A stretch of DNA of 64,000 nt, from positions 186,001 through 250,000 of the forward strand of contig OZ234497.1 in NCBI GenBank assembly GCA_965153455.1, in the 5' to 3' direction. Origin of the DNA: Sphagnum compactum. Its lineage: Eukaryota; Bryophyta; Sphagnopsida; Sphagnales. A program made the position numbers and the translations under genes. Below, piece by piece: positions 45,355 through 57,285 of the stretch. The notes beneath the pieces were generated by a model. That model saw only the letters and a program-made list of their open reading frames with translations, was not told where the DNA came from and did not search any database. The stretch's first letter is position 1. Every line of letters begins with the position of its first letter.

Positions 45355-48300
45355 CTAGGTCACAAAGCTCCATACTTGATCATTTTCTTCTGACCTTTGT
45401 ATCCTAGCACCTTGCTGTAACAGCTCAATTATTTTTTCAGGATCAGCCAAGGCTGCAACAATGTTGTCGACATACCCCAAGACGGTCCTCAGGATCAAGG
45501 ATAATATGCAACTTCTCCAGCTGTAGCTCCTCACACACTCGACAGGGAAATTGGCAGGTGTTGTTGCTTGGATACAACACGTGTGAGAACTTATCCAACC
45601 CGGACACCTCCCAATTGTCGTTAGGCACAAACAAGCGCACAGCTGGTGATCCAACAATTGTAAATGGTGCCCAATGTCTAATGGGTACATTGTCTTGGAT
45701 CATTTGCAGCAGACCATCCGCAAGCACTCACTTACATTCCTGCCTTTTGGGGTTGCGATGAGGAGCTCGTGGAACCAACCTGAACAATGCACAATGCAGT
45801 AGTTTCAGTGTCAGTGAGCACGCAGTATGGTGGATACTTCAAATAGTAATGGAGACCTGCACCACAAGACACAATCCATCATTCTATCTGTATTGCAATC
45901 ACAGGTCTGTGGGTGACTGGGGCTGCATATGACGTACTTGCCCCAAAATGTGAGGTCATCAAATCAACCACTTTCCACAAGGTCAGAATTGCAGTTGCTG
46001 CTCCAGCTTGCAGAAGAGCTCGACCTAATCCCAGCAGCCCTTCACTAGCAGTTGCTTGGCCCAAACCTGACTCACATGCAGTCAGCACAACCAGCCCAGC
46101 AGAGATGCCATTTTCCAAAGTTCCCATCTCTGCAGCTGTGAGAACCTGGTCTGCCTCTTCAGCCTTCATATGTTTGGTCTCAACATCAGTGCCTTCAAAA
46201 AGGCTCAACCTGTCATGCCCCCATTTATCAGTTGCATGCTCCAGTTCATGCTGTATGATGCCCTTGCCCTTGGGTGTTTCTGCAGGCATGGATGGAGGTT
46301 CATCTACCATCAACACAGATTTCTGTGCAGATATTGATGCAGATGTACATGTGACATCACAAGATTTTGTGGGCCCTTGAAGCACAAGGCAACCATAAGG
46401 GTAATCTTCATCCACCTTACCATGTGTGGCCAGCAGCACCACACCACTGTTAGATAAGCCCTCAAGGACGACTTTCTTGGTCATTTCTTTGCCCAAGCAT
46501 GGTTTGACATGGAAATATGATGCCACCATCTCTGCTTCCTCTGCTGCATATGGTAGCTGTCTGCATTTGAGCCCCATTGGCTCTGGATAACCAGCTATGA
46601 AAGCTGGCTGTCAATTTGAGACTGGACCACAGTCATCTCAAACTGTTTCCGGAGATACATGCAATGAGATACATGCAATGGTGCAAACTCAAAATTGAAG
46701 GGATTACAGCCACACATTTTCTGGCAATTAGAAACTCTTGTTTTCTGTCATCATACAAAGCGGCAAAGGGAACTGTGGCCAAACATCCATGACCAGGTGC
46801 AAAAACAAATGTGTCACAACCCTCCAAATCTTCCTCAATGTACTGCACCAGGAGTGAGTGCAGCATGCTCAGGCTTCCAATTGCTCCAGACTTCTTGTCC
46901 TCAGTCACAACAGAATCCTCCAAAGCCTTACTTACCATCTCCTCCAAACAAGTGTTTTTGGGCAAGCCAAAATCTTGAAACCAGATGTTGAGATCACAAA
47001 TCTTGGCAAAAAACTGAAAATTGCCATTATCATCAGAAGAAAGTCTGAGGACATACATATAAATCACGTCCTTGTCTGGATTGTATGAATACTCAATTAT
47101 GACTGTCTTGAGGCCCAAGGTTTTCACAGTGAGTGTAATCACCTTCTGTAACAGTTGATCACACTGATCAAGTGCTTTGGGCTCTGGAAGCGCACTCTCC
47201 ACAGGCTTGCTATAGATTTGGTGCATCAAGGAGCGCATTCTGCTCCTTTCAGCCCATAGCAAGCCATTCTGGGGAACTTGGAGATACCTCACGAACAGCT
47301 CCTCGAGCAACCAGAAGATATCCTTCAGGTATTTACCATAAAATAGAATCCAAGTTGTTGGCTCATGGTCTTGATGACAGAAGAGTTTTTGTTGATCTAC
47401 AGCAAGCAGGGCAGCCTCTTGAGCTACAATGAGAGCTTCATTCCAACGTTCCTGATGCTTGAGCAGTTGGGCCTGATGCCATTTAATTGATCCAGGAAGT
47501 AAAGGATGCTCACTAGCAGCCATGGTACTGGCTAGGCTGAGCAGTCTCTGTGATTCTGCATAGTCTTTGCATGCAGAAGAAGCATCGGCCCGCAAGCAAA
47601 GAACATGCACCAACAGTCTACGTATGCCTTCTTGGTCACCTTTCCATCTAGACATGTCCACAGAGTCACTCAGCACCATTGCCTTCACTAGCTCCGATTC
47701 TGCAAGTTTGCCATTCCCCATTGCCTGATAACAGGAGTTTTGAAGGAGGTGTATGTGCATCTCAGTAGCAAGTTGCCGCTGTGCCATAGAAGGAGGCAGT
47801 TCTTGAAGCTTTTCAAGTAGCTGCTGACTCTTCTTCAAAGATTTCTCCCAGAGATCATTCCTTGCAAGGTATTCAGCTGCCACTTGCAGCAGTACCAGCT
47901 CACTTATGCTAACAAATTCTAGGTCGCCATTGACATCCTGTACTTCTTGCAACAACATTGCAGCTCCCTCATAATCTCCAATTTTTTGTCTGATTTCCAT
48001 CTTTATCATCTGCCAATTCTGCCAGTTTAGTGTCCCCTTGAAATGATTGTAGATGTGTGCATCTATTGAGGTGACCAGCTTTTCAGCCAAAGACCAGCTT
48101 CTCTGTGTTTTGTAATTCATGAGAAGATGGACCATTCCATTCACAATTTCCTCGTCATCATGCTCATATGAATTTTCTTGGGCACAGAGATCCCCTGCTT
48201 TCTCCCTTGCCACAACTGCCTTTCAATCTGACCGTATGCTTCAAAGAAAGAGGCAGCACTTATCTGCAGACGAGCTTGAAGCTTCCAATCTGTGCGGTCA

Positions 48301-49744
48301 AGCTGCAGAGATTTGACCAATGCTGCTTGTATGATCTTGAGCGATTTCTCCATATTACCAGCCTCATACCACAGGACTGCTGCAACGGATTGCCTTCCCA
48401 ATCGCACGTCGAGATTCCCAAATCTTGAGTGTATAAGACGGACCTCAGCTGCTTTGCCGTAGGCACCAGAATCTTGGTGTATCACTATAAGGTCCGTCAG
48501 ACATTTGTCTATCCATGCTGCCTGTTTCACTTGCAGCTCCACCGCTACAAAATCAGCTAGTTCTTGCAAAGGGTAAGATTCCCTGCTCCTGTTGTTTTCA
48601 AACTGTGCAAGAACAGAAAGCGCGTAAGTCAGTCCATCCACAGGAGGGGTATCATTGATCGCAGGTCCTGCGAGTTCCTTACTGTAACCTGCCTGGGAAA
48701 TGGCCAGTACGACGCACTCCATTGTGCGTTGGTACAAGCATTGAATGCCGACCTGCTCTTCCTCTGTACAAATACTCAAAGCTGATCGCAGAGCCTTGGC
48801 GTAGCTTGACAGAGCTTGCAAAAACTTGTTCTCTTCAAAATCTACCTGAGCTAGTCTCTTCCATAAAGAAATCTGTAAGTGCGTCATCCTAGCAGGCCTA
48901 GCTAGGAAAATACTTTCCAGCAAGACCTCGCGCACCCTATCCGTTTTCTTCAACTCAAGGGCTGCCGTGCCAGCCCTGTAATATGCATTGAAGCACACGC
49001 ATAGAGCTTCAGGCCAGCAACGAACAAGCCTCGCACACTTTATCAGCGCTTCAACAGTTGCCCCCTGATGCGGGCGTCCTCCTTGTACTTCTAAAACTCC
49101 CAGGCCGTGGAGCAGAAAATGATAGAAAGCATGGTTGTTTTGGCAATGACGTGATTTCAAGCAGTAACTGATCGCTTCCCTGGCATCATCAATCACATGC
49201 GTCAAGAGATATCCCAACGGCTCTGCAAACAAGCTTAGCACGTATTCGTGGGGAAGAATTGATCGGAAATCGGACAGCACCGCTCCACTCCCATGACGCT
49301 GTGGCGAAGGAAATCGTTAGCTTTTTCCCAGTCACCCTTGAGCGCGTGCACCAAGCCCCTCACTCCCGAAAGCCGGATTTCCGCATGAGGACAATCCAGG
49401 ATCTGAGCCCGACACTCCAAGCCACTGCAAGCAACGAAAGCGTCTTCATAGAACCCCTCAAGAGCCAATAAAGCTGCATATGCGATGCTAGCATCCAAAA
49501 TCTCTGATTCCTCGGTCTGTCTGTGCTCCTCGATCTTTCTCTTCACCTCTTGTACTAGATCCGGGGGGTTGATAACGAGAACCGCTGAGGAAATTCCGAG
49601 TGCTTGGAAAGCGGCAAGACTCAATTTGCACGTCAAGTAGTTCCTCCACTCATCAGAATCTTGTGCAGCTTCATCCGACGTGCCAGTGGCCATTTCTTCT
49701 TGGAAGCCTCCAAATCCGTGGTCAAGCAAGAAGCTGACGGCCAT
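45355..49744 (-). CDS. TPR-CHAT caspase-like protein, probably decaying
   Basis: A roughly 1200-residue protein: helical TPR-like repeats from 49744 to about 46900, then a C-terminal CHAT domain. CHAT (clan CD, related to caspases and separase) is shown by PFAALYDD, LLATHGK (catalytic His near 46425), ACESGLG (catalytic Cys near 46075), LLGLGRALLQAGA, TLWKVVD and, near the end, RHWAPFTIVG. Bacterial TPR-CHAT proteins include the CRISPR-linked protease Csx29. The plant role is unknown. Reading needs a likely 65-nt intron (49363-49299), an intron near 46595-46655, and one from about 45940 to 45808. Frame changes at about 48200, 45728 and the CCCC run at 45475-45478 are not explained by introns I can see. 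Both catalytic residues remain, and frames of 379 and 526 residues are still open, so any decay is recent. A TIR element lies 250 bp upstream. Confidence 0.75.
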
Positions 49745-49994
49745 CTCTCATTCTAGTTTTCAGGAATCGACTGTCAACTTACGAATTCGGTATTTTCCAA
49801 CGCAAATCACTTGCTGATTCAAACCAATTTCTCGCACTCAACTATAAAATCTGCTCATGATGTGCAAAATCCTTGTAATCAGAGCAAACATCGTAGCGAA
49901 ATTCCAACTACCAACGATCGAAAGTGTAAACCATAACGTTTTCTTGTGTGCAATAATGTTCCCATTTGTGTTCAAATGAATAATGACTTCCTTC

Positions 49995-50347
49995 GGCCAC
50001 AGTGAACCAGCACCCACCAGCGCACCATCCACTGGGTGCCCATTACTACTCAGTTATTGATGAACCTTAACTGAGTTAATATTTGGTTTCACCTTGGTAA
50101 ACAATTCTGTAGGAAATACGTTTCTTACATAGGTAGATAGGTAGGAAATAGGTAACTACTAGGTACTAGGCTGTATTTACTACTTACCTATTACCAACCT
50201 GCATATGGGTTGTTAGTAGGTACGTAGAAAAAAGAAGCAACGGAGCTAACCACCATGGTTAACTAGGGAACTGAAACCCAAAACAAAACTGTTTCCTAAT
50301 CCATTCATCCTTAATGGTGCACTGGTGGGTGCTGGTTCATTGTGGCC
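49995..50347. mobile_element. MITE-like element with about 35-bp terminal inverted repeats
   Basis: The left end (49995-50030) begins GGCCACAGTGAACCAGCACC. The right end (50313-50347), read on the other strand, begins GGCCACAATGAACCAGCACC, and pairing extends through CCACCAG-GCACCAT. The 353-bp interior has no coding sequence. I could not see a clear target site duplication, so the superfamily is not assigned. It lies 250 bp upstream of the TPR-CHAT start codon. Confidence 0.75.
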
Positions 50348-53300
50348 TATCTGGGGTAACTAGTCCACTGAAGGGCTAGATTAAGAGGGTTTGTGACATC
50401 AGTGGATTGTGGGAACTAGGCAAAGGGGGGAAGCAATTGAAAGCAGTAATGTTTGGTATTAGAAGGCCCTTACAAGACAAGTAAAGGTCAATGCAATATA
50501 AAATACATACCTTGTCGGGTCACCCACCTAGCTAGTTAGCCAAGAGTGCCATGGTGAATCCTTGGAGCGTGTGAAAGCTTTCCACCTTAAAGTTAGGTAT
50601 CACTTGAAACTTTCTTGTAAATAGTTTTTGAAGTGGATTGGGTTTTTTATGAAGAGGGTAACCAGTTCACTAAAGTCGTTTTTTCAGAAACTTTTATGCA
50701 ACGTTACTTGTCATAAGCTTTATAAGACTAAGGACAAGGAGTGAAGCTTGTAACATTTTGGTATTAGGGTGTATAGGTCATGTTGAACCTAGTAGAGTAA
50801 GGATCAGAATCCCCAAGATTATGACAAAGTTAAGGTTTGATTTTGGAATAACATTTTAGCCAGGGATCATAGGAGGTTTCCTATCTTTTTCCTTTTGATC
50901 TGTTTAGTCTTGTGTGGTTGGCTTTGTAAATTTAAAATTGCTTTATAGTAGTAAGTAATTTAAAAAAAATGGGGCATGTGTTATTAATAAACCTCCTTCT
51001 TCGTGGGCTCAAAATGTCTCATGTCCCCTAATTCATCATATCTTATCAAACCTTGTAGTTCCCATTGCCCATTTGTCTTATCATGCACCACTACACACCT
51101 ATTCTCCACCCCATCTCCCATGCAAACCATAAACCACCCACTAGTTCCCTTCCTATTTTAACAAACCACACACCACCTACTAGTTCCTTTTATTGTCCCC
51201 CAACCCTTCATGTAAATGTGGGGCCCCAATCTTACACTTTCCCAAACCTTCTTAACAATGCATAAGTAAAACCTTTTCCCCTTTCATTCTATCGGCCCTT
51301 ACAATTGTTCATGATCGGACCTTTCAACTTACCCCCATTTCCTTAACACGTTTGCAACCTTCACCTAAAGGCTTTTGCCCCACATGTGGGCATCAATTTA
51401 CTAATTGAGGGTTGGCCTACCATCAACATTTTTGTCAGGCATTCAATTCATCTAATCTAAACCCCTATGACCATTTTAGCTCAATACCCTCCTTTGCTTC
51501 CACCCCGTTTGCATTATTTTAGGCTTGGGTTTTGTTGTTGGATGTCCCTAAGTCTTATCATTTAAACTTTTGTCATCTTTGATCATAAAATAACATCCTT
51601 ACCATTCTATGACATGATGTACAAGGGACATTTCATTTTCCATTAAATAAGTTGGCACATGACCCCTATGATGTGATAGTTTGGAATTTGCTCCTCTTGC
51701 TACCCCAATGTTTTGCCCTTTCGTGGCAAAACAATAGGGTATAGGGAAATGCAGATTTGATTCAAGTGCTTTTTAGTAGGTGATTAGGAAAACTTGAAAG
51801 AATTTTTTTTTGTGTGGGTCTAAGCTTTGGCAATTTTGAGTTCAATGTTTTTTCCCCAATATGATCCTTCAACTCATAAATGTTTTATCTATAATTTAAT
51901 TTTTGGATGTGTAGGGGAATATTTTTGAGCAACTTGCGTCTTGGCACCATTTTCCTTTGCACCCATGTCCTTCGACATCACCCGAGTTGTTATTTCATTA
52001 CACTCTAAATTAGATGGTTGCTTCTCACTTTTCCGAAGATTACAAAATAGACTAAGACCTTCAAATTTTCATTTAATTCTCATTGTATTCGGGAATGCAA
52101 TGTCATAGTCATCCCATTTGCCATGGGAACCCGTCAAAGTGATCCCTTAGGAAGGGCACTATTCATTTTAGTTCATTTTAAGGTTTTATATTATATAGCT
52201 AATTGTTTCCCCTCTTGTCTATTTCCATCCATTGTAAATGACATTCACATCATAGACCTCCTTTCATTTATATCATTTGCATTTGAACATTTTTAGATTG
52301 AATTTTGTGATAGGTTTTTCTATCCAACCTCAGAAATGTGTAGCATGGTCCCCCTTTGGGGTTGTCACTTAATTTCGACACCCCATCCCAATTTAACACC
52401 TTGTCTGAAAAAATTAAAGTTTTGGGGTTCCATTGGGCACTTCATCATTCACATCAGGCATCACAAATACTCTGGCCCTGCCAATAGATAAGATGTTGTA
52501 CATCTACCTACTGTGTCCACACTCTGAATACCAAAAGAATCCATTCCAATCTAAACAGTCTAAACACTTTCACTAAAAAACTAATTCGCTTAATATGAAA
52601 CTGGTTCTAATAAGGTAAAACTTTCAAAAGTTGGATCCAATGTGATAGTCCCTGACCCTGTGGGGGCAGGGCCCAATAAAGGAATTGTTTGCTGTTGTGG
52701 AGTGGAGATGCTCTCAGATTAGCTCCAGCGGTGCTCAGTATGTGAACCTGCCAAAATATTTTTCACATCCAAGTTTAGTTATGTACTCTTTTTCAACCCC
52801 ACCCATAAAACTGGAACTGAGACAACAAATAGGTAGGGAACTACTTTTAGCAAACTACCTGGACCAATCATTATGATGGGCGAATCAGAAACACTGAGTA
52901 GCAATTAGACCATATTCATTACACTCTTTTCTATGGGTGCACATCTCGGCTGTATCTTTAGCAGGCACGGCAACCTGTGCAATTATGCCGAGCCAAAACC
53001 ATTTTCCTGAGCCAAACCGGCATGTTGCATATGCAGGATCACATACTGAGGACCGGTGGAGATGCTCTTAGGGGCTGAAAAAACTTGGGGCCAACTTTGA
53101 GCATTTTTGGCTTGTTGTTTGTTCAACTAGGATTTTCCCTCCACTTTTGGGATGAGTTTTGATTCCCCCTATATTATTTTCACTCTTTTCACATGATACC
53201 CCAATCTCATGGAGGTTTTACAAGGACACGAAGTAATAATTCTTGCTCGCCTCCCTCCATAAGAAACGGGGTACTTATTAACGCCTGGAGCATTTGATGT

Positions 53301-53734
53301 GTTGTCGTGGCCCTTCTGATGATTCCGCAAGGAGGATAGGATGAATTGGCGGGTTTCACGGGGGCATTTCATACAGTTAGATAACTCATAGATCATCAGA
53401 AAGACATTGCAACTGTTGTTTTACAGGCCAGAGACAGTGTAATTTTTAGTATAACTTTATTTCGTGCTGAACAAGGGACCAAAGTGCCTGCTGTTCGTGG
53501 TGCATCCCATGGAAGCTTTTCAGACACTAGTGGATTCATCTGGATACTGCTGATGCAATTTTGTTGTGGGCCTCGACAGATCTCGTTGATGCCGCTGTTT
53601 TGCGGGGCTTGTTCTAAAATTTCTTGGTGCTTGGTGCTGTGCATGGAGTGTGAGGTGAAAAAGCTTGCCACTCTGCAAGCAGACATTGAGATCAATTAGA
53701 GACTGTGGCTGTTGTGGTTGAAAACTTGGTGGCG
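50348..53734. other. Gene-free spacer upstream of RPW8-like gene
   Basis: The stretch is AT-rich with no recognisable protein. The last few hundred bases (53400-53734) are less AT-rich and probably belong to the promoter or leader of the RPW8-like gene. Confidence 0.45.
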
Positions 53735-55284
53735 ATGGCGGATCCGGGGTTTGCCAGGTGCTATAGGATGAGAGGTAGCAAAGTGTCTTGACATCGTGAA
53801 ACGGATCGTGCATTTTGGCAAAGACTGCTTGATTCTTGAGGCGCACCTCCTCAGTCTGAAACCTCTGGTGTCAGCAGCAATCAATCTTGCTCAAAATGCT
53901 TCTAATATTGAGGCAAGAGCAATGTATTCAAGCCCGTCGTCAACTTTGAGTCCAGAACAAGGTAAAGTTTCAACGGCAATTGAATTCGTGATCATTGGAT
54001 AAGTCCAGGTAGTTCTGATTGTTTTGACTTTGGTGAATCTTATACTGATATTGGATCCTTTTCCCTGAGATCAATGTGCGTGTCCACCTTCCGAACAAGC
54101 TGTTATTGTATGTGCGATGGCTGCTGATAATTGTTTTTTCTTTTTGGATCGTTGCATTCTGGTGAATCTGATAACCATTTCAGACTCTTTTCCTCGAGAA
54201 GATTGGATCCAGCTTCCTTACAAGCTTCTCTATATCTGCGACGATTTCTGGTAGTTGTTTTGGATTGTTTGATTCTGGTAAATCTCATTGTGATAGTAGG
54301 TCTCATTCATTGGTGCACGTGTGAGTGATCACCCCAGTTTCTGAATCCGCTGTTCATACGTGGCTTCGACAAGTGGAACTTATCTTGAAGGAGGTGGAGA
54401 CTCTCCTAGAGACGTGTGTTGATGTGAAGTATTATGCAGTAGCGACTAAGCTCAAATTGTCCAAGAAAAACTCCAGCATATCCTTCCGTGTCAAAGACTG
54501 TCTCCTAGGGGGAGCACCAGCGGCACTCTTGGCGAAAATCTACGCCATCGAAGGTGTGGTAACCTCAAGGATCGAGAATCTGTCAGGACGAATAGAGGAG
54601 CTGGCGAATGCATACCAAGAAAGCACTGAGAAAGACAGGCAGGTGTATGTATTGATTGAAGAAATGCGACAAGAGCTCCAAAAGATGAATCCTGTCCATG
54701 ATGCCCTGCAAAATAATAATGTTCAACAGCAATCGCAACCTACGAGTCCAGTTCCTGAGCACCCACTAGTCTCCAGATTGAAGGGGCTCTGCAAGAAAGC
54801 AGGACGCGATAAGAGTTGCCGAGTGAAACTCGAGACTACAGCTCCCGGTGGTCGGTTTCACGTGCCACGGGAGATTGCAACTTCCGAGGAGCCGGAACCG
54901 CCTGCAGATCGAGGCAAGGTTGTAAAAGGTGGTTTCGAAGTGGACAATGATTCCAGCGTTCGCCTAACCATTGACGTTGATTTCGGAAAGAATAGGTTTT
55001 TCTACATACTCTCTCTTGATCACGCTTCACCAGCCGCCGAACCAGAGCTATTCTTCCCCGAAGAAGCAGGGGATCAGGATTGCAACTCACTGGACAGGTA
55101 TTTAACAGTGTTTCATTTGTAGATTACGCACAAACAGAAATCTACTGATCAAGAAGTTTATTTTGGTGATTGCAGAGACTCCATGGGCAAGATTCAAGCA
55201 CTGTTGATTCAAGATGATGAAGATTCATGGAGGGGGGAAAATGACTGCCGTTGTGCAATTGTGGAGACTGATCTACAGACATAG
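53735..55284 (+). CDS. Standalone RPW8-like (CCR) coiled-coil protein
   Basis: Exons 53775-53961, 54338-55097 and 55176-55284 join in consistent phase (187+760+109 nt) to give about 351 residues. The first two resemble the RPW8/CCR N-terminal domain of helper NLRs: KCLDIVKRIVHFGKDC, LLSLKPLV, then VHTWLRQVELILKEVE, KYYAVATKLKLSKK and ALLAKIYAIEG, followed by a coiled coil (IEELANAYQ to EELQKM, via RQVYVLIEEMRQ). In ADR1 and NRG1 this domain precedes NB-ARC and can form membrane pores. Here a proline-rich linker and about 100 unassigned residues follow, with no NB-ARC. The 5' end is unsettled: the ATG at 53735 (MADPGFARCYRMR) is in another frame and would need a one-base shift near 53774 or an upstream exon. 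The family call is moderate. Confidence 0.6.
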
Positions 55285-57285
55285 AATGAAGGAATATTTG
55301 TTTTCCCAAGCCAAAGCTCTTGTAACCAAGAGTTTTTATAATCCTACTGGTTATGCACAGGTTTTTGCTCTTGTGCACAATTGTAAGCAAGAGCGTAAAG
55401 TCTCTCCAAGGGCAGGAAGCTCCTCCAGGCTTGTTGACGAACATCCCAGGTTTGTTAGGAAGCCAGCAGGGCCCTCGATTGCAGCTTACACCTGAGTACT
55501 GGAAATGACATTTCAATTATTTGTGCAGGAAGTCTAAGAGAGTATTTCCACAGAAAGGCACTCTTTGAAGATGATCCTCCCACCATGAAACTTAATAGAT
55601 CCAACAGTGCACCAACAGATGCCTGTGAGTGCATATCTCTCTACTTGCTCATTGTTACAAGTTTTCTGCAACCAGGTACAGACTTGCAACTAAAATTGTT
55701 CACATTTTACCTGCATCTCATCTTCCAATTAACCTGTAATTTGTAACAAAGTAGGGGCAATCTGGAAGTGAATTTGGAGACTTAACATTTCACAACACTA
55801 AGAGATCATCTTGCAACTTTTGCTAGCCATAGAAATCACAAGATTGCTCTGGCATATCTCTTTTGGAAGGTTTCCGACTGAATACCAAGCTGGTGTTTTG
55901 TGTCTCTCTCTCCAGATGCCCTTGTATCTTGTTGCTTCCTTGTTGGTTTGTGCTGTTCATGTACTTATCATATTGAAACTTTCTTGAACCTACACAAACT
56001 GTGTTGAATTCATGCAGACAATCCATCACAGGAGATAGCAATCAAGGATATTGACAACTACTTAAGCTGAATACCCCAAGCTGTAGATACCCTTGTTAAA
56101 CACTTTCAATTTGACATGAAACCTACCAGGTTTCTTACTTGACAAATGCGGATGACATCTTGAGGATTTAGGGCTTATGGGTTTAGGGTTGAAGACAACT
56201 CACTAAGCATGTTTGTTTTCAATCTGTTTCCGACTTGATAGGAGAGATATTATTTATTATAAAGGTACCCTCCAAATACACAAGATCTGATAGGAGAGAT
56301 ATTATTTATTATAAAGGTACCCTCCAAATACACAAGATCATGGCGCAGTAGGGTTGCCTAACTTGCAGGATTATCAAACCTGATCATCAATTTGGTCAAC
56401 TAATCTCGAAACTAATTGATGTTCAGGTCCTCAAGCAAACAAACAGCAATTTGAAAACGCACTTTAACATAACTCAAAATAATTCTCATGTTTCTTCAAT
56501 TGCAAAATAAGCATTTGGACAGTTATCTGTGCATGCTTACTGTCATTCTTCATGCATTTAAGGTTTAAAATGTAAAGGTATGAAGCACTTGTAGGGCTTT
56601 AGGATTCTGGGTTTAGAGCATACAATGGCCTCAATCTAACAATCAACTTGTCTGCAACAGCTCTCTCCATTCTGTGTCAAGATTCAGCTTGCAACAAACG
56701 TCTTCGATGTGCCACAAACTGAATTACACAGTTGCCAATGACACTCAGATACCCATCAAGACCCTGGCAAGTAGTAGCCAACTTCATGCTCAAATACATA
56801 AATTAAAATATTTTGCAACATAGCTCCCAAGAGAGCTTGCCTGTCAAGATCTCGCTACCTACAACCAGAGACTTAGGCTACTCTGAAACTTTCAAAATTG
56901 TTATGTAGAACCACTCCACAATGTGTTAACTACGAAGTAAGTACCTTCTGGCAAGAACTGAGACTCCAGTGCTCCTTCAAGCTGGTTGCAACAGAATCCC
57001 TCTTTCTGGTTCCAAATACCTCTTAATGTCAGAAGGACAGACAACTAATTCCATGGACCTTCCACCTCTTCAGCCCAAGAAAGACCAAAGCCTTTGCTGA
57101 AAATATTGTGACTATTAGAGCTGCACTTGTTTGCAACAATCCAAATCTGGTAACTGGAGATAACAGCTGGAAGACATGATGCAACCAGGGAATTATCAGG
57201 TTTGTTTCCAGTTCAGCCACCAGTTGACTCCACCTTTTGAATGGTGAAACTAGAAAACTCAAAGACATCCAAAAAATCATCATGG
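55285..57285. other. Convergent spacer with one candidate exon
   Basis: At 55530-55625 a stretch flanked by tgtgcag and a good donor (gtgagtgc) encodes SLREYFHRKALFEDDPP and then KLNRSNSAPTDA. It looks like a real exon, perhaps an alternative 3' exon of the RPW8-like gene or part of another gene, but I could not join it to a frame. The remaining sequence to the UBP gene shows no gene. Confidence 0.4.
56236..56339 (+). repeat. 52-bp tandem duplication, nearly perfect
   Basis: Units 56236-56287 and 56288-56339 read tgataggagagatattattt, then attataaaggtaccctcc and aaatacacaagat, without visible mismatch apart from unit edges. It is a recent local duplication in noncoding sequence. Confidence 0.9.
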
